From Bremerella sp. JC817 (GTDB lineage: Bacteria > Planctomycetota > Planctomycetia > Pirellulales > Pirellulaceae), in contig NZ_JBFEFG010000267.1 of assembly GCF_040718835.1 (NCBI RefSeq), positions 479,501 through 543,500 of the forward strand: a stretch of 64,000 bases of DNA, in the 5' to 3' direction. Positions within the stretch are counted from its first letter, which is position 1; the number at the start of each line of letters is the position of its first letter. Positions 9,175-18,718 of this stretch are shown piece by piece. The position numbers were made by a program, and so were the translations under genes. Below the pieces are notes generated by a model that searched no databases, was not told the origin of the DNA, and was given only the letters and a program-made list of their open reading frames with translations.

Positions 9175-10326
9175 ATGTCGAAAATCGAATTTCGCGCCAA
9201 CCATTACCCCACACTCGGCGTCGAATTAGAACTGGGCGTGATCGATAGCCAGACCATGGAGCTTCGCTCGGCTGTGCAAAACATTCTGGCCGAGTTGCCG
9301 GAAGACCTTCGCACGCAGTACAAGCCCGAGCTGATGCAGTGCTGCCTGGAAATCAATACCGGCATCTGTCAGACCGTCGGCGAAGCAGAGGAAGACTTGT
9401 CCGCCAAGATCAAGCGGATCGAAGGCGTGATGGATAAGCTGGGCGTTCAACTTTGGTGGGCCGCCACGCATCCATTCTCGCGGTGGAAAGATCAAAACGT
9501 CACCGAGAACCAGCGTTACCTCGATCTGCTCGAGCTGCTGCAAGAGATGGCTCGCCGTCTGGTCACACAAGGCCTGCACGTTCATGTCGGGGTAGAGTCC
9601 GGCGACAAAGCAGTGATGCTGTGCGAACGCATTTTGCAGTACGTACCGCTGCTCCTTTCCCTTTCAGGCTCGAGTCCTTTTTGGGAAGGTCGCGACACGG
9701 GCCTCTCTTCGCACCGCAGCAAGATCATGGAAGGTTTGCCCACCGCTGGCATTCCGACCTTAATGCGAAACTGGAGCGAGTACGTCTGGATCGTGAACCA
9801 CATGGTCGATACCGGATTCATCAACACGATTCGCGAGATCTGGTGGGATGTTCGCCCGCACCATAATTTCGGTACCGTTGAGATTCGCATCTGCGATATG
9901 CCTGGCAGCCTGGAAGACGTCATGGCGTTGACCGCCATGACCCAGTGCTTGATCGTGCATCTCTCGCGCGAGATCGACGAAGGGGCCTATCAATACGATT
10001 GCCATCCGATGATGGTCCGGCAGAACAAGTGGCGAGCAGCTCGGTTCGGCACGTCGGCCCGTCTGGTGAACTCGTACTCGTTTGAAGTCGAGACCGTTCC
10101 ACAGATGACGCGGCGTCTGGTCGAAACGCTTTCGCCAATCGCCAAACGTTTGCAGTGCCTCGATCAACTTGAGCACTGCAACGTGATTGCGAATCGGCCG
10201 AGTTGGGCAGACCAGCAGCGAAAGCTTCTCCAAGAAACAGGATCAGCGGCCGAGATGGTCCGCATCCTTTCTGAAGGTGCTCGACTATCCAAGGCCGCTG
10301 GTTCCACAGAATCGACAGCAAATTAG
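9175..10326 (+). CDS. GCS2-family carboxylate-amine ligase (YbdK-like)
   Basis: This is a member of the glutamate-cysteine ligase 2 (YbdK) family, ATP-dependent enzymes that join a carboxylate to an amine. The family signatures visible are GVELELGVID at the N-terminus, ELMQCCLEINTGIC, HVHVGVESGD and EIRICDMPGSLED. The 383 residues fit the family (about 370). YbdK proteins have weak glutamate-cysteine ligase activity in vitro, but the natural product is often unknown. The gene lies 15 bases downstream of an M20 amidohydrolase, so the two may make and break related amide bonds. It is convergent with the thioredoxin-like gene, only 11 bases apart. Confidence 0.85.
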   Translation: MSKIEFRANHYPTLGVELELGVIDSQTMELRSAVQNILAELPEDLRTQYKPELMQCCLEINTGICQTVGEAEEDLSAKIKRIEGVMDKLGVQLWWAATHPFSRWKDQNVTENQRYLDLLELLQEMARRLVTQGLHVHVGVESGDKAVMLCERILQYVPLLLSLSGSSPFWEGRDTGLSSHRSKIMEGLPTAGIPTLMRNWSEYVWIVNHMVDTGFINTIREIWWDVRPHHNFGTVEIRICDMPGSLEDVMALTAMTQCLIVHLSREIDEGAYQYDCHPMMVRQNKWRAARFGTSARLVNSYSFEVETVPQMTRRLVETLSPIAKRLQCLDQLEHCNVIANRPSWADQQRKLLQETGSAAEMVRILSEGARLSKAAGSTESTAN

Positions 10327-10337
10327 TTCGCAGGAAA

Positions 10338-10931
10338 CTAAGCGGTACCGGCTGGATTGAAGTAGGCAGGTTCCTTCCCGGCAATCCACTTGATGTTGCA
10401 GCCGATGCTTGGCATCTGTGGTTCTGGCACTGGTTCACCAGCGGCGACCGCCTGAACAGCCTTACGCAGATCGTCGCCGGTCACAGGCACGTCGTTGCCA
10501 GGACGGCTGGCGTCGAACTGACCGCGATAAGCCAGCTTCTGATCTTTATCGAAGACATAGAAGTCGGGCGTACAGGCAGCTTTGTAGGCCAGAGCAACGC
10601 TTTGATCTTCGTCGTACAGATAAGGGAACGTATAGCCACGGTTTTCAGCTTCGTGCACCATTTGTTCTGGCGAGTCGTCCGGATAGTTGGCGACGTCGTT
10701 CGAGCTGATGGCAACCACGGCAACGCCATTGGCCTGACACTCGCGGCCGAACTCGGCCAGGGCTGGTGCCAGATGTTTGACGAACGGGCAGTGATTGCAC
10801 ATGAAGATCACGACCAATGCCTTGGCGTCGGCAAAGTCGGAAAGCGAGACCGTCTTCGAGTCGACATTCAACAGCGAGAAGTCGGGGGCCTGCGTTCCCA
10901 AGGGAAGCATGGTGCTTGCGGTCTTAACCAT
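10338..10931 (-). CDS. Thioredoxin-like / AhpC-TSA family protein with a CNHC site
   Basis: This thioredoxin-fold protein has the N-terminal GTQAPDFSLLNVDSKTVSL typical of AhpC/TSA and TlpA-like proteins and a CxxC motif, FMCNHCPFVKHLAPAL. It also has a cis-Pro-like TPDFYVFD loop. This CNHCPFV subfamily is common in bacteria as a thiol peroxidase-like or redox protein of uncertain substrate. No signal peptide is obvious, so it is probably cytoplasmic. The start ATG is at 10931; a second in-frame ATG seven codons inside is possible. It may be transcribed with tatD, which is 106 bases upstream on the same strand. Confidence 0.82.
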   Translation of the reverse strand: MVKTASTMLPLGTQAPDFSLLNVDSKTVSLSDFADAKALVVIFMCNHCPFVKHLAPALAEFGRECQANGVAVVAISSNDVANYPDDSPEQMVHEAENRGYTFPYLYDEDQSVALAYKAACTPDFYVFDKDQKLAYRGQFDASRPGNDVPVTGDDLRKAVQAVAAGEPVPEPQMPSIGCNIKWIAGKEPAYFNPAGTA

Positions 10932-11037
10932 CAGAAATTCTTCCTGGGGGTAGTGGGTGCGAAAAATCAGGTGTGCGTTATCGTTATTTTACCGGAGGGG
11001 GCTCGACTCTCAACCGAGGCCAATCAGGTTCCGCTGA

Positions 11038-11820
11038 CTACGCCTCGGCGATTCCAAAAAGTTTCTTCGCGTTCGCCGTGGTTTGCTGAGCCATCTCGGT
11101 AGGATCGAGTCCTCGTTCATACGCCAGGCAACTTCCCGTATGCACCACTAACGCCGGTTCGTTGGGCCTTTGCTTGCGACAAGGCTCTGGGCTGAGATAC
11201 GGGCAATCGGTTTCCACCAGCAAACGCTCGGCCGGAATGGTCTTGGCAACATCCCGCAGAACCTGGTTACTCTTGAAAGTGAGCATGCCTGCGAAACTGA
11301 TATGCATGCCACAGTCGACACCTAGTTCCGCCAGCTTGGCATCGCCGGTGTAACTGTGCAGAATCCCGTTGAGCGGACCGTCCGCCTTCGAGGCTTCCAG
11401 CCAATCGACAATGTCTTGCTCGCACTCACGCATGTGAATGATCAGCGGCTTGCCATACTGCCGCGACTTTTTGACGTGCCAATCCAAGTATTCTTTTTGC
11501 AGATCGAACGGAGCGTAGTCCCAGTATCGATCGAGCCCGGTCTCGCCGATCGCCACCACCTTGGGATGCGACATCAGCTCTTCAACCTTTTCGCGATCGC
11601 CAGGCTGTGCCTCGGCACTGTGGTTGGGATGGATCCCGACCGAGGCATAGATCTGCGGATACTTCTCCGCCAGTTCGATACAGGTCCGGCTGTCTTCCAG
11701 CGTCGTCCCTACCGCCACGATCGTTTTGACATCGGCTTGGGCCGCACGATCGAGCACGTCGTCGATCTGCGAAAGAATCGCTTCTTCAAACAAATGGGCG
11801 TGGGTATCAAACCATTCCAC
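11038..11820 (-). CDS. tatD: TatD family metal-dependent DNase
   Basis: TatD nucleases are TIM-barrel, metal-dependent 3'-5' exonucleases or endonucleases linked to DNA repair and fragment clearance. All the metal ligands of the family can be seen in order: DTHAH at residue 5, GETGLD, IIHMRE, ILHSYTG and VETDCPYLSPEP. The 260 residues match the family. It starts at ATG 11820. The small unknown gene lies 99 bases upstream on the same strand, and nuoN is upstream of that, so tatD may be at the distal end of a longer transcript. Confidence 0.93.
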   Translation of the reverse strand: MEWFDTHAHLFEEAILSQIDDVLDRAAQADVKTIVAVGTTLEDSRTCIELAEKYPQIYASVGIHPNHSAEAQPGDREKVEELMSHPKVVAIGETGLDRYWDYAPFDLQKEYLDWHVKKSRQYGKPLIIHMRECEQDIVDWLEASKADGPLNGILHSYTGDAKLAELGVDCGMHISFAGMLTFKSNQVLRDVAKTIPAERLLVETDCPYLSPEPCRKQRPNEPALVVHTGSCLAYERGLDPTEMAQQTTANAKKLFGIAEA

Positions 11821-11919
11821 AATAAGAACTCACTAAGACGTCTACAGAAACAGAACCGCTGCCGTTCATCGTAGCGTTCCGGCCGCTGTCGCAAAACGGC
11901 CCCAGGATAGAAGTCACCG

Positions 11920-12363
11920 CTACGATGCAGTGCGACTCGAAGAACTCTTCGTCACTTCGGCCAGGTTTTGCAGATGCCCTTTTGCCATGCCGATCGCCAA
12001 ATTGACCAATCGCATCGCCGTGCTTTCGCGATCGAGCCAGGTCGCGATGTCTTCCAGCGAATGGAGTAAACGCTTCTCGAACCGTATTACTTCCCCCAAA
12101 ACAAAATCGAGGGAGAGATCGTTCAGCGAGGTGTACTCCATCGGAAAGTCGCCCAGGGAAACGGGGCGATCGGCCGACTCGAGCACTTCCAACACGCGTT
12201 CGACCAGGTCGTGATGATCGGCGGCGATGTCGTCGATCACGTGGGCATTCGCTTCGCCCCCGAGCGCGACCCACGGCCGGGCATACGCCAGGTAGGTTGG
12301 CAACGAACGGTGATGTAGCGCGGCGACTCGGTTGAGTAGCTCCATCTGTTTCCAAGTTAACAT
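11920..12363 (-). CDS. Small helical protein of unknown function downstream of nuoN
   Basis: I do not recognise this 147-residue protein. It appears mostly alpha-helical, with several His and acidic positions (AALHHR, IDDIAADHHDLVERVLEVLE, GEVIRFEKRLLHSLEDI). This resembles a four-helix, ferritin- or hemerythrin-like bundle, but the metal pattern is not convincing. It starts 22 bases after the nuoN stop on the same strand, which suggests co-transcription with the complex I operon. Its frame avoids stops while the other frames here are broken. It could be a respiration-linked protein or simply a passenger. Confidence 0.65.
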   Translation of the reverse strand: MLTWKQMELLNRVAALHHRSLPTYLAYARPWVALGGEANAHVIDDIAADHHDLVERVLEVLESADRPVSLGDFPMEYTSLNDLSLDFVLGEVIRFEKRLLHSLEDIATWLDRESTAMRLVNLAIGMAKGHLQNLAEVTKSSSSRTAS

Positions 12364-12385
12364 TCGCGGCGACTCCTTTGATTCA

Positions 12386-14113
12386 TCACGAAATCAAACC
12401 GCGAACAGCGGCCTGGATCCAGACATTCAGCGAATCCCAGCCGACAATCAACAGTAGCACCGGTGCCGTCACGCACCACAAGTATCCAAGCTGTAAGATC
12501 CCTGGCGAGCGATGCATCGGTGCGGTCTCTTCATCGACAGGATCGATGGTCATCACCTTTACGACTCGCAAGTAGTAGAACAAGCTGATCGCTGTGTTCA
12601 CGCAGCCCACCGCCAACAAGATGGCAAGATAGGTTTCGCCGGTTGCCAGGTAACCGCGAGCGACCCCGGCGAAAACGGCAAACTTACCAACGAAGCCTGC
12701 CAACGGCGGCAATCCTACCAGGCTCACCAGCAAGATCGTCATGCAGATCGCGATTGATTGATTGCGATAGATCATTCCGGCATAGTCGCAGATCTCTTCG
12801 CTGCCGGTGCAGTCGCGGACATAAGCCACGACCGCAAACGCTCCGAGGTTCATCAGCAGATAGACAGCGATATACAGGGCGAGATAGCCAGCACACTCTC
12901 CGGCAGCGGCAACATCCTTGGATGCCAGCGCGAGAATCGGCGGCACGGCCATCATCATGTAACCAGCATGAGCGATCGTCGAATAGGCGAGCAGCCGTTT
13001 GATATTGGTTTGAGCGAAGGCAGCCAGGTTTCCCAAAGTGCACGTCACGGCAGCCATGATGGCAATGATCAGCCCAAGGAACGTTTGCACCGGCTGAAGC
13101 GACTTGGTCTCACTCGTGACTTCCGCGGCTTCTTCGACCGCCGGTTGCTTTTCATCCGCCACGTTGAACAGCGCCGCTTTCGTCTCGCCATGGGTATTGG
13201 CAGCCAAGGGAAGGGGAGCACTCTCGACACACCCCAGGCCAACCGCAACGCGAATCAATAACGCGAGGGCCGCCGCCTTCGATGCGACCGACAAAAAGGC
13301 ACCCACTTCTGCCGTGGCCCCTTCAAAGACGTCAGGGCACCACTGATGAAACGGCACGGCCGACAGCTTGAAAGCCAGTCCGACGAGGATCATCAACGAC
13401 GCCATCACCAGGATCGTGATCTCGGCTCCGGTCATCCCGGCGGCCGACATCTCGGAAAGCTTGATCGCCATCGTCGGAATATGGGCCGAGTTCAACACGC
13501 CACACAAAAGACTAATGCCATAGAGCATGACCCCAGCGGCGGCCGCCCCGTACACGGCATACTTCAGCGCGGCTTCCGATCCCTTGCGATCGACGCGGCG
13601 AATCGCGACCATCGCATACGATGGAACCGAAGCCATTTCAATCGCCAGGAACACCATCAGAACGTGGTTGGCCGAAACCATCAAACACATCCCCACGGTT
13701 GCCCCCAGGACAAGCGTGGTGAAGTCGGGACTGTCTTGCGAACGATGCGCCGACGTCAACTTCGTCAGCACAAAGAAGAGCAGCAGGAACACGATCATCA
13801 GCGTTTTGATCACTACGCCGAATCCATCGTAGACCAACATGCCGGTAAACAGTTCGACGCGGGGCAGATCGCCAATGGCAACCATCTGAGCTGGCTGCTG
13901 CGAGATATCCCAAGGAGCGAGCGGCGAAAGAACGACCAATGCCGCCAGGCTTCCCAGCAACGCGATCCAGGTCGAATCGATTCGCTCGGTGAAGCGGAAC
14001 ATCCGCGCGAGCAGAATCACCACGATCGTCGCGCACAGAACCAACTCTGCCCCAAAGCCAATCAGGCTGGTCAGTGTGTCGGTCGTCAGATGATTCACAA
14101 GGGTGAAAAACAT
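12386..14113 (-). CDS. nuoN: NADH-quinone oxidoreductase subunit N
   Basis: NuoN is one of three antiporter-like membrane subunits of respiratory complex I that pump protons. It has about 14 hydrophobic segments and the proton-channel motifs of the family (LALIRVAVGL region, AYSTIAHAGYMMMAV, VSLVGLPPLAGFVGKF). I chose the ATG at 14113, giving 575 residues and a hydrophobic MFFTLVNHL start. The longer open frame would run into nuoM. A hydrophilic loop of about 45 residues rich in Glu, Ala and Thr (around GETKAALFNVADEKQPAVEE) is inserted in the middle and is absent from E. coli NuoN (485 residues). It follows nuoM by 17 bases. Confidence 0.92.
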   Translation of the reverse strand: MFFTLVNHLTTDTLTSLIGFGAELVLCATIVVILLARMFRFTERIDSTWIALLGSLAALVVLSPLAPWDISQQPAQMVAIGDLPRVELFTGMLVYDGFGVVIKTLMIVFLLLFFVLTKLTSAHRSQDSPDFTTLVLGATVGMCLMVSANHVLMVFLAIEMASVPSYAMVAIRRVDRKGSEAALKYAVYGAAAAGVMLYGISLLCGVLNSAHIPTMAIKLSEMSAAGMTGAEITILVMASLMILVGLAFKLSAVPFHQWCPDVFEGATAEVGAFLSVASKAAALALLIRVAVGLGCVESAPLPLAANTHGETKAALFNVADEKQPAVEEAAEVTSETKSLQPVQTFLGLIIAIMAAVTCTLGNLAAFAQTNIKRLLAYSTIAHAGYMMMAVPPILALASKDVAAAGECAGYLALYIAVYLLMNLGAFAVVAYVRDCTGSEEICDYAGMIYRNQSIAICMTILLVSLVGLPPLAGFVGKFAVFAGVARGYLATGETYLAILLAVGCVNTAISLFYYLRVVKVMTIDPVDEETAPMHRSPGILQLGYLWCVTAPVLLLIVGWDSLNVWIQAAVRGLIS

Positions 14114-14130
14114 GTTGGCAGATCGCGTGT

Positions 14131-15891
14131 CTACGGCTGGTTCGCGGCAACGTCTTGGTCGGCTTCGGCTTGCTGAGCCCGAAGTTGAGGCAACTTGACC
14201 TGTTCGGTCCACTCGGTCAAATCAGCCACTTGCTGATCGACGGTCTTATCCATGTAGCGGAACATGAGCGAAGGAAATACCCCCAGCACCACCGCCAATA
14301 CGCACAAGGGAAGGGCGATGAGGGTCTCGCGCCATGTGATCTCCGTCAGGGCCTCGGGATGAGGGCCTTTGTATTCCGGGCCAAGGTAAACCCGTTGGAT
14401 CGCCCACAAAATGTAAGCTGCCGTCAGGATCACCACCGCGGCAGAGATCACCGCCAGCGTTCCACTGAGCTTCCAAACCGAAAGCACCACGAACGCTTCG
14501 CCGATGAAACCACACAGCCCTGGTAAACCCAGACCAGCAAAGAACAGCAGCATAGCCATTGCCGTGTAAACCGGCATCTTGCCATACAGTCCGCCGAACT
14601 GATTCAAGTCGCGATGATGCACGCGATCGTAGATCACCCCCACCATGAAGAACATGCCCGCCGAGCTGATGCCATGGCCAATCATCTGGAAGAGGGCACC
14701 TTTGACCCCCATGCTCCAAGAGATCGGATCGAAGACGTTGCCTGCGGTCGCACTCCACACGCCGAGACCCAGCACGACGTAGCCCATATGGCTGACCGAG
14801 CTGTAGGCCACCATCCGCTTAAAGTCTTTCTGAGCCAACGCGGCGAAGGCTCCGTAGACCATGCTGATCACACCAACCGAACAGACTACCCACACCAGGT
14901 CGTAGCCAGCGTCGGGGCAAATCGGATAGCAGATTCGCACGATGCCATAGCCACCCATCTTCAGCAGTACACCAGCCAGGATCATCGAAATCGGCGTGGG
15001 GGCTTCGACGTGAGCATCAGGCAACCAGGTATGCAGCGGCACACTGGGCACCTTGATCGCAAAGCCAATGAACAGCAGCAGGAACGCCCACCACTGAATC
15101 GACTTGCCCCATAACAAAGCTTGATCGAAGACCTCCGAATGCTGCCCCAGTTGTTGGAGAGCCAGAATATTGAACGTGTGGACCGGATACTCGCTGGCGT
15201 CGATCTTCGTCTTGAAAGCTTCCGGCGAAAGACGCTCGCCTGCTTCGTCCCATGCGGCAACATGGGCGGCAGCCAACTGAGGCGCGGAAAGCTGTCGCAG
15301 GTCGCTATTAAAGTACAGCATCAGCAATGCGATCAGCATCAGCACACTGCCAAACAGCGTATACAAAAAGAACTTGATCGCCGCGTATTCCTTACGTGGC
15401 CCGCCCCAGACACCGATCAGGAAGTACATCGGCAGCAGCATCACTTCCCAGAAAATATAGAACAGGAAGAAGTCGAGCGACATGAAGACGCCCATCATCC
15501 CGGCCAGCAGCAGCAAATACAGCACGGAGTAGCTCTTCACATGCTTGTCGATCGTCCAGCTTGCTCCCATCGCCAGAAACGCGATCAGGGCAGTCAGCAG
15601 CAATAGCGGAAAACTGATGCCATCGATTCCCAGAAAGAACTGAATATCGAACGAGGGAATCCAGGCCACTTGGATGACGTCTTGAACGTTGGCGGTATCG
15701 GTCTGAAAGCTAAGTGAGTTCGTCCCAGGCAAGGCGATATACAGCGTTGGCAACAGAACCAGCAGCGTGACGGCAAGCGTGAACCAGCGCAGCAGCGACT
15801 TGTTCTCTGCAGGCAGGAACAACAGCGCGATCGCTCCCAAAACGGGAGTGAAGATCAGCGAAATCACGATTATAAATGCCACGTTATCCAT
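14131..15891 (-). CDS. nuoM: NADH-quinone oxidoreductase subunit M
   Basis: NuoM is an antiporter-like proton-pumping subunit of complex I. Motifs include FFLFYIFWEVMLLPMYFLIG with the channel Glu, KVPSVPLHTWLPDAHVEAPT, and AYSSVSHMGYVVLGLGV. I chose ATG 15891 (MDNVAFIIVIS), giving 586 residues. The longer frame overlaps nuoL. It is longer than the E. coli protein (509 residues) because of a hydrophilic segment of about 60 residues after the fifth or sixth membrane helix (around SAPQLAAAHVAAWDEAGERL). It ends in an acidic/Gln-rich tail. It lies 32 bases after nuoL and 17 before nuoN. Confidence 0.94.
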   Translation of the reverse strand: MDNVAFIIVISLIFTPVLGAIALLFLPAENKSLLRWFTLAVTLLVLLPTLYIALPGTNSLSFQTDTANVQDVIQVAWIPSFDIQFFLGIDGISFPLLLLTALIAFLAMGASWTIDKHVKSYSVLYLLLLAGMMGVFMSLDFFLFYIFWEVMLLPMYFLIGVWGGPRKEYAAIKFFLYTLFGSVLMLIALLMLYFNSDLRQLSAPQLAAAHVAAWDEAGERLSPEAFKTKIDASEYPVHTFNILALQQLGQHSEVFDQALLWGKSIQWWAFLLLFIGFAIKVPSVPLHTWLPDAHVEAPTPISMILAGVLLKMGGYGIVRICYPICPDAGYDLVWVVCSVGVISMVYGAFAALAQKDFKRMVAYSSVSHMGYVVLGLGVWSATAGNVFDPISWSMGVKGALFQMIGHGISSAGMFFMVGVIYDRVHHRDLNQFGGLYGKMPVYTAMAMLLFFAGLGLPGLCGFIGEAFVVLSVWKLSGTLAVISAAVVILTAAYILWAIQRVYLGPEYKGPHPEALTEITWRETLIALPLCVLAVVLGVFPSLMFRYMDKTVDQQVADLTEWTEQVKLPQLRAQQAEADQDVAANQP

Positions 15892-15923
15892 GCGATCGCC
15901 TCGAAGGCATCCAGGTCGGCTCG

Positions 15924-18383
15924 CTATCGAGCCAGCGAATAAGTCCAAAAACTCAGCAGCACAAACAAGGCCACTGTACTCACCACAATCAACATCACAT
16001 ACTGCCGCAGGCCGCCTGTTTGCAGCCCTCGCATTCGGTCGCCCAGTCGCCAGGTTTGCAGCGAGCACCAGTTCACCAGGCCATCGATCCCACGGCGATC
16101 AAGCCACGTATCGGAAAGCCGAGCAATGCGAACCGTCAACCAGGCCAGGCAATCAAGGAAGGCGTCGATCACGCGGCGATCGAACATCGCGATACATGCC
16201 GCGATCGCCAACGTTCCCCTGACGAAAACTGCCTGATAGATCTCGTCGAAGAACCACTTTCCGACCAGCAATCGATAAATCGGGTTGAACGTTCGACGCA
16301 CGTCTTCCGGGTCGAGCGACTTCCACAAGTAAAACACCGACGCCAACAGAATCCCGCCAATCGCCGCACCGAAGGCAATCAGCCCGACCGGACCTTTGAC
16401 TTCTGGGGCATGGCCTTTGGATTCTTCCGGCATCGTCACGTTCAGATAGACGCCCGGCATGTCTTGCCAGATGCCTGCCGGTCGAGCCTCTTCCACCGAC
16501 GAAGCCAACGTCGGCAAACCAACCCAACCATAAATGGGCCACGCCACCACAACCGCCAGGATCGCCAGCAACACCAGCGGCACCACCATCACGCGTGGCG
16601 ATTCGTGGGCATGCTCGAACTTCTTCGCCGAGCGAGGCTCGCCCGCGAAAGTGAGGTACCACATGCGGAACATATAGAACGCCGTCAACGTCGCCCCGCC
16701 AGCCGCGGCTGCGAAGAACACATTTCCCCAACCCGGATTCATCATGCGGAACGCATAGATCTGCTCGAGGATCGCGTCTTTCGAGTAGTAACCACTCAAG
16801 CCGATGGGCAGACCAAAGATCGAAGGCAAACCAATCCCCGCAATCGCCAGACAACCGACCAGCATCGTATAGCCGGTCCAAGGCATCTTGCGAAGCAGCC
16901 CGCCCATCTGCGGCATCTCGTTGGTATGGACCGCGTGGATCACCGAGCCCGAGCAAAGAAACAGCAAACTCTTGAAGCAAGCGTGCGTAACCAAATGCAT
17001 GACGCCTGCCGCCCAGCCACCAACACCCAGTGCCAACATCATGTAGCCAAGCTGACTGACCGTCGAATAGGCCAGCACACGCTTGATATCCGTTGCGACC
17101 ATGGCGATCGTCGCGCCGAGGAACAGGGTGATACAGCCGACCACCGCGATCGTCAGCAGCACTTCTGGCAGGAAGATCGGATACGACCGGGCAACCAGGA
17201 ACACGCCAGCCGCGACCATCGTTGCCGAGTGCACCAAAGCCGATACCGGCGTGGGACCTTCCATCGCATCCGGCAGCCAGACATGCAGTGGAAACTGGGC
17301 ACTCTTGCCGACGCAGCCGCAGAAGATACCGATTCCGGCAATGATTAGCAGCGTGTAGCCATAGCGAGTCGTGTCCCCTTCGGTCGTTCCATCGCGCCAG
17401 GCAGGAATCGCCGCGGCCACCTCTTTGCTGAGTTGTTCCCGCGAAAGGGGTTCGCTGGCGGTCAGGGCCAGTTCTTCAATTCGTGACGCAGCCGATAACT
17501 GGACCATGCCATCGGGGACTTGAAGCTGATACGCGTTCTTCTCGCTGCGTACTTGCTGGAAGACGCCTGGCGAGTCGGCTGAGAGTTCGCCGTAGTTAAA
17601 TGTCCCGAGGCTCGCCCACAAGGTCATCAAACCAATCAACATGCCAAAGTCGCCGACACGATTGACGATGAACGCTTTGTTGGCCGCGGTCGAGGCGGAC
17701 TGGCGTTCGACGTAGAAGCCAATCAGGAACCACGAGCAGAGCCCGACCAGTTCCCAGAAGACAAACGTCATCAGGAAGTTGCCTGAGATCACCAGCCCCA
17801 GCATGCTGAAGCAGAACAAAGACAACGCCTGAAAGAAGCGAGCGAATCTTCCTGGCCGTTCGACCGAATCGCCGTTGGCCAGCAATGCTTCGTGATCGAC
17901 GACGTCATGCAACTCGTCGTGCATGTAACCGGTCGAATAGAAGTGGATGCTGGTCGCGATGAACGTGACCAGGCAGAACATCACGATCGTCAGGGCATCG
18001 ATGTAATAGTTGATCGTGACCTCGGCACCAGCAAACCGGGCCAGCGTGTAGCCTTCTCCGACCAGGACCGATGGCGATTTGTGCGGAATGCCATGGTGCT
18101 CGTCGGTCGCGTGCGTTTCGGCGGCGTGGGCATCTTCGTGCCCGGCGTCCTCTGTCTCGGCCACATGATGGACTGCACCCGGTGGATTGGCCGAGAACCA
18201 AACGGCTGCCGAGAAGAACGACAGCACGGTCGACGCCAGGATGGCAATCGTGGCCACCGCCGCGGCACCTTTGCCACGACGACCCAGCTGCACGGCGAAC
18301 AATAAGATCACGCAGAACGAAACCAACGGTAGCAATACCGCGGCTGCCAGAAGGCTCGGAAGGTACGGGAGAAAGACTTCCAT
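15924..18383 (-). CDS. nuoL: NADH-quinone oxidoreductase subunit L
   Basis: NuoL is the distal proton-pumping subunit of complex I, with the long lateral helix at its C-terminus. Conserved stretches include FVFWELVGLCSWFLIGFY, KSAQFPLHVWLPDAMEGPTP and AYSTVSQLGYMMLALGVGG. At 819 residues it is about 200 longer than E. coli NuoL. The extra is in a His/Glu-rich loop after the second helix (near VAETEDAGHEDAHAAETH), a soluble loop in the middle near residues 250-340, and a longer C-terminal part. The ATG at 18383 overlaps the nuoK stop by one base (TGATG), showing translational coupling. Confidence 0.95.
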   Translation of the reverse strand: MEVFLPYLPSLLAAAVLLPLVSFCVILLFAVQLGRRGKGAAAVATIAILASTVLSFFSAAVWFSANPPGAVHHVAETEDAGHEDAHAAETHATDEHHGIPHKSPSVLVGEGYTLARFAGAEVTINYYIDALTIVMFCLVTFIATSIHFYSTGYMHDELHDVVDHEALLANGDSVERPGRFARFFQALSLFCFSMLGLVISGNFLMTFVFWELVGLCSWFLIGFYVERQSASTAANKAFIVNRVGDFGMLIGLMTLWASLGTFNYGELSADSPGVFQQVRSEKNAYQLQVPDGMVQLSAASRIEELALTASEPLSREQLSKEVAAAIPAWRDGTTEGDTTRYGYTLLIIAGIGIFCGCVGKSAQFPLHVWLPDAMEGPTPVSALVHSATMVAAGVFLVARSYPIFLPEVLLTIAVVGCITLFLGATIAMVATDIKRVLAYSTVSQLGYMMLALGVGGWAAGVMHLVTHACFKSLLFLCSGSVIHAVHTNEMPQMGGLLRKMPWTGYTMLVGCLAIAGIGLPSIFGLPIGLSGYYSKDAILEQIYAFRMMNPGWGNVFFAAAAGGATLTAFYMFRMWYLTFAGEPRSAKKFEHAHESPRVMVVPLVLLAILAVVVAWPIYGWVGLPTLASSVEEARPAGIWQDMPGVYLNVTMPEESKGHAPEVKGPVGLIAFGAAIGGILLASVFYLWKSLDPEDVRRTFNPIYRLLVGKWFFDEIYQAVFVRGTLAIAACIAMFDRRVIDAFLDCLAWLTVRIARLSDTWLDRRGIDGLVNWCSLQTWRLGDRMRGLQTGGLRQYVMLIVVSTVALFVLLSFWTYSLAR

Positions 18384-18718
18384 CAACCCTTCAGTTCGTT
18401 GGCGCGATCAACATCGATCGTGGCATGGTTATTGTAAAAGTTCAAAGCAATCGCCAAGGCCACCGCAGCTTCGGCGGCGGCAAGTACGATCACGAATAAC
18501 GCGATCAGGTGACCATCGAGTCCGAGATTCTCGTCACGAAAATAAGGACTCGCAAATCCCACGAAGTTCAGGATCGCTCCGTTGAGGACCAGTTCGATCC
18601 CCATCAAGATCCCCAGGGCATTTCGCTTGGTAGCCATGCAAACGATGCCGGTCACAAACAGAAATGCTCCGACTGCCAGGTAATGCGAAAGTCCGATCGG
18701 TTCGCACAGAAAGCTCAT
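18383..18718 (-). CDS. nuoK: NADH-quinone oxidoreductase subunit K
   Basis: NuoK is a small three-helix subunit of complex I (Mrp/MnhC-like) carrying two conserved membrane glutamates. The 111-residue protein shows them in GILMGIELVLNGAILNFVGF and VIVLAAAEAAVALAIAL. Length and motif agree with the family. Its ATG overlaps the nuoJ stop in an ATGA, and its own stop overlaps the nuoL start, so the three are translationally coupled. Confidence 0.95.
   Translation of the reverse strand: MSFLCEPIGLSHYLAVGAFLFVTGIVCMATKRNALGILMGIELVLNGAILNFVGFASPYFRDENLGLDGHLIALFVIVLAAAEAAVALAIALNFYNNHATIDVDRANELKG

Noticed and set aside
15876..17348. A 490-residue open frame antisense to nuoL and nuoM
   Set aside because: Rich in His, Arg and Gln, with no motif; it covers two strongly conserved complex I genes on the other strand.
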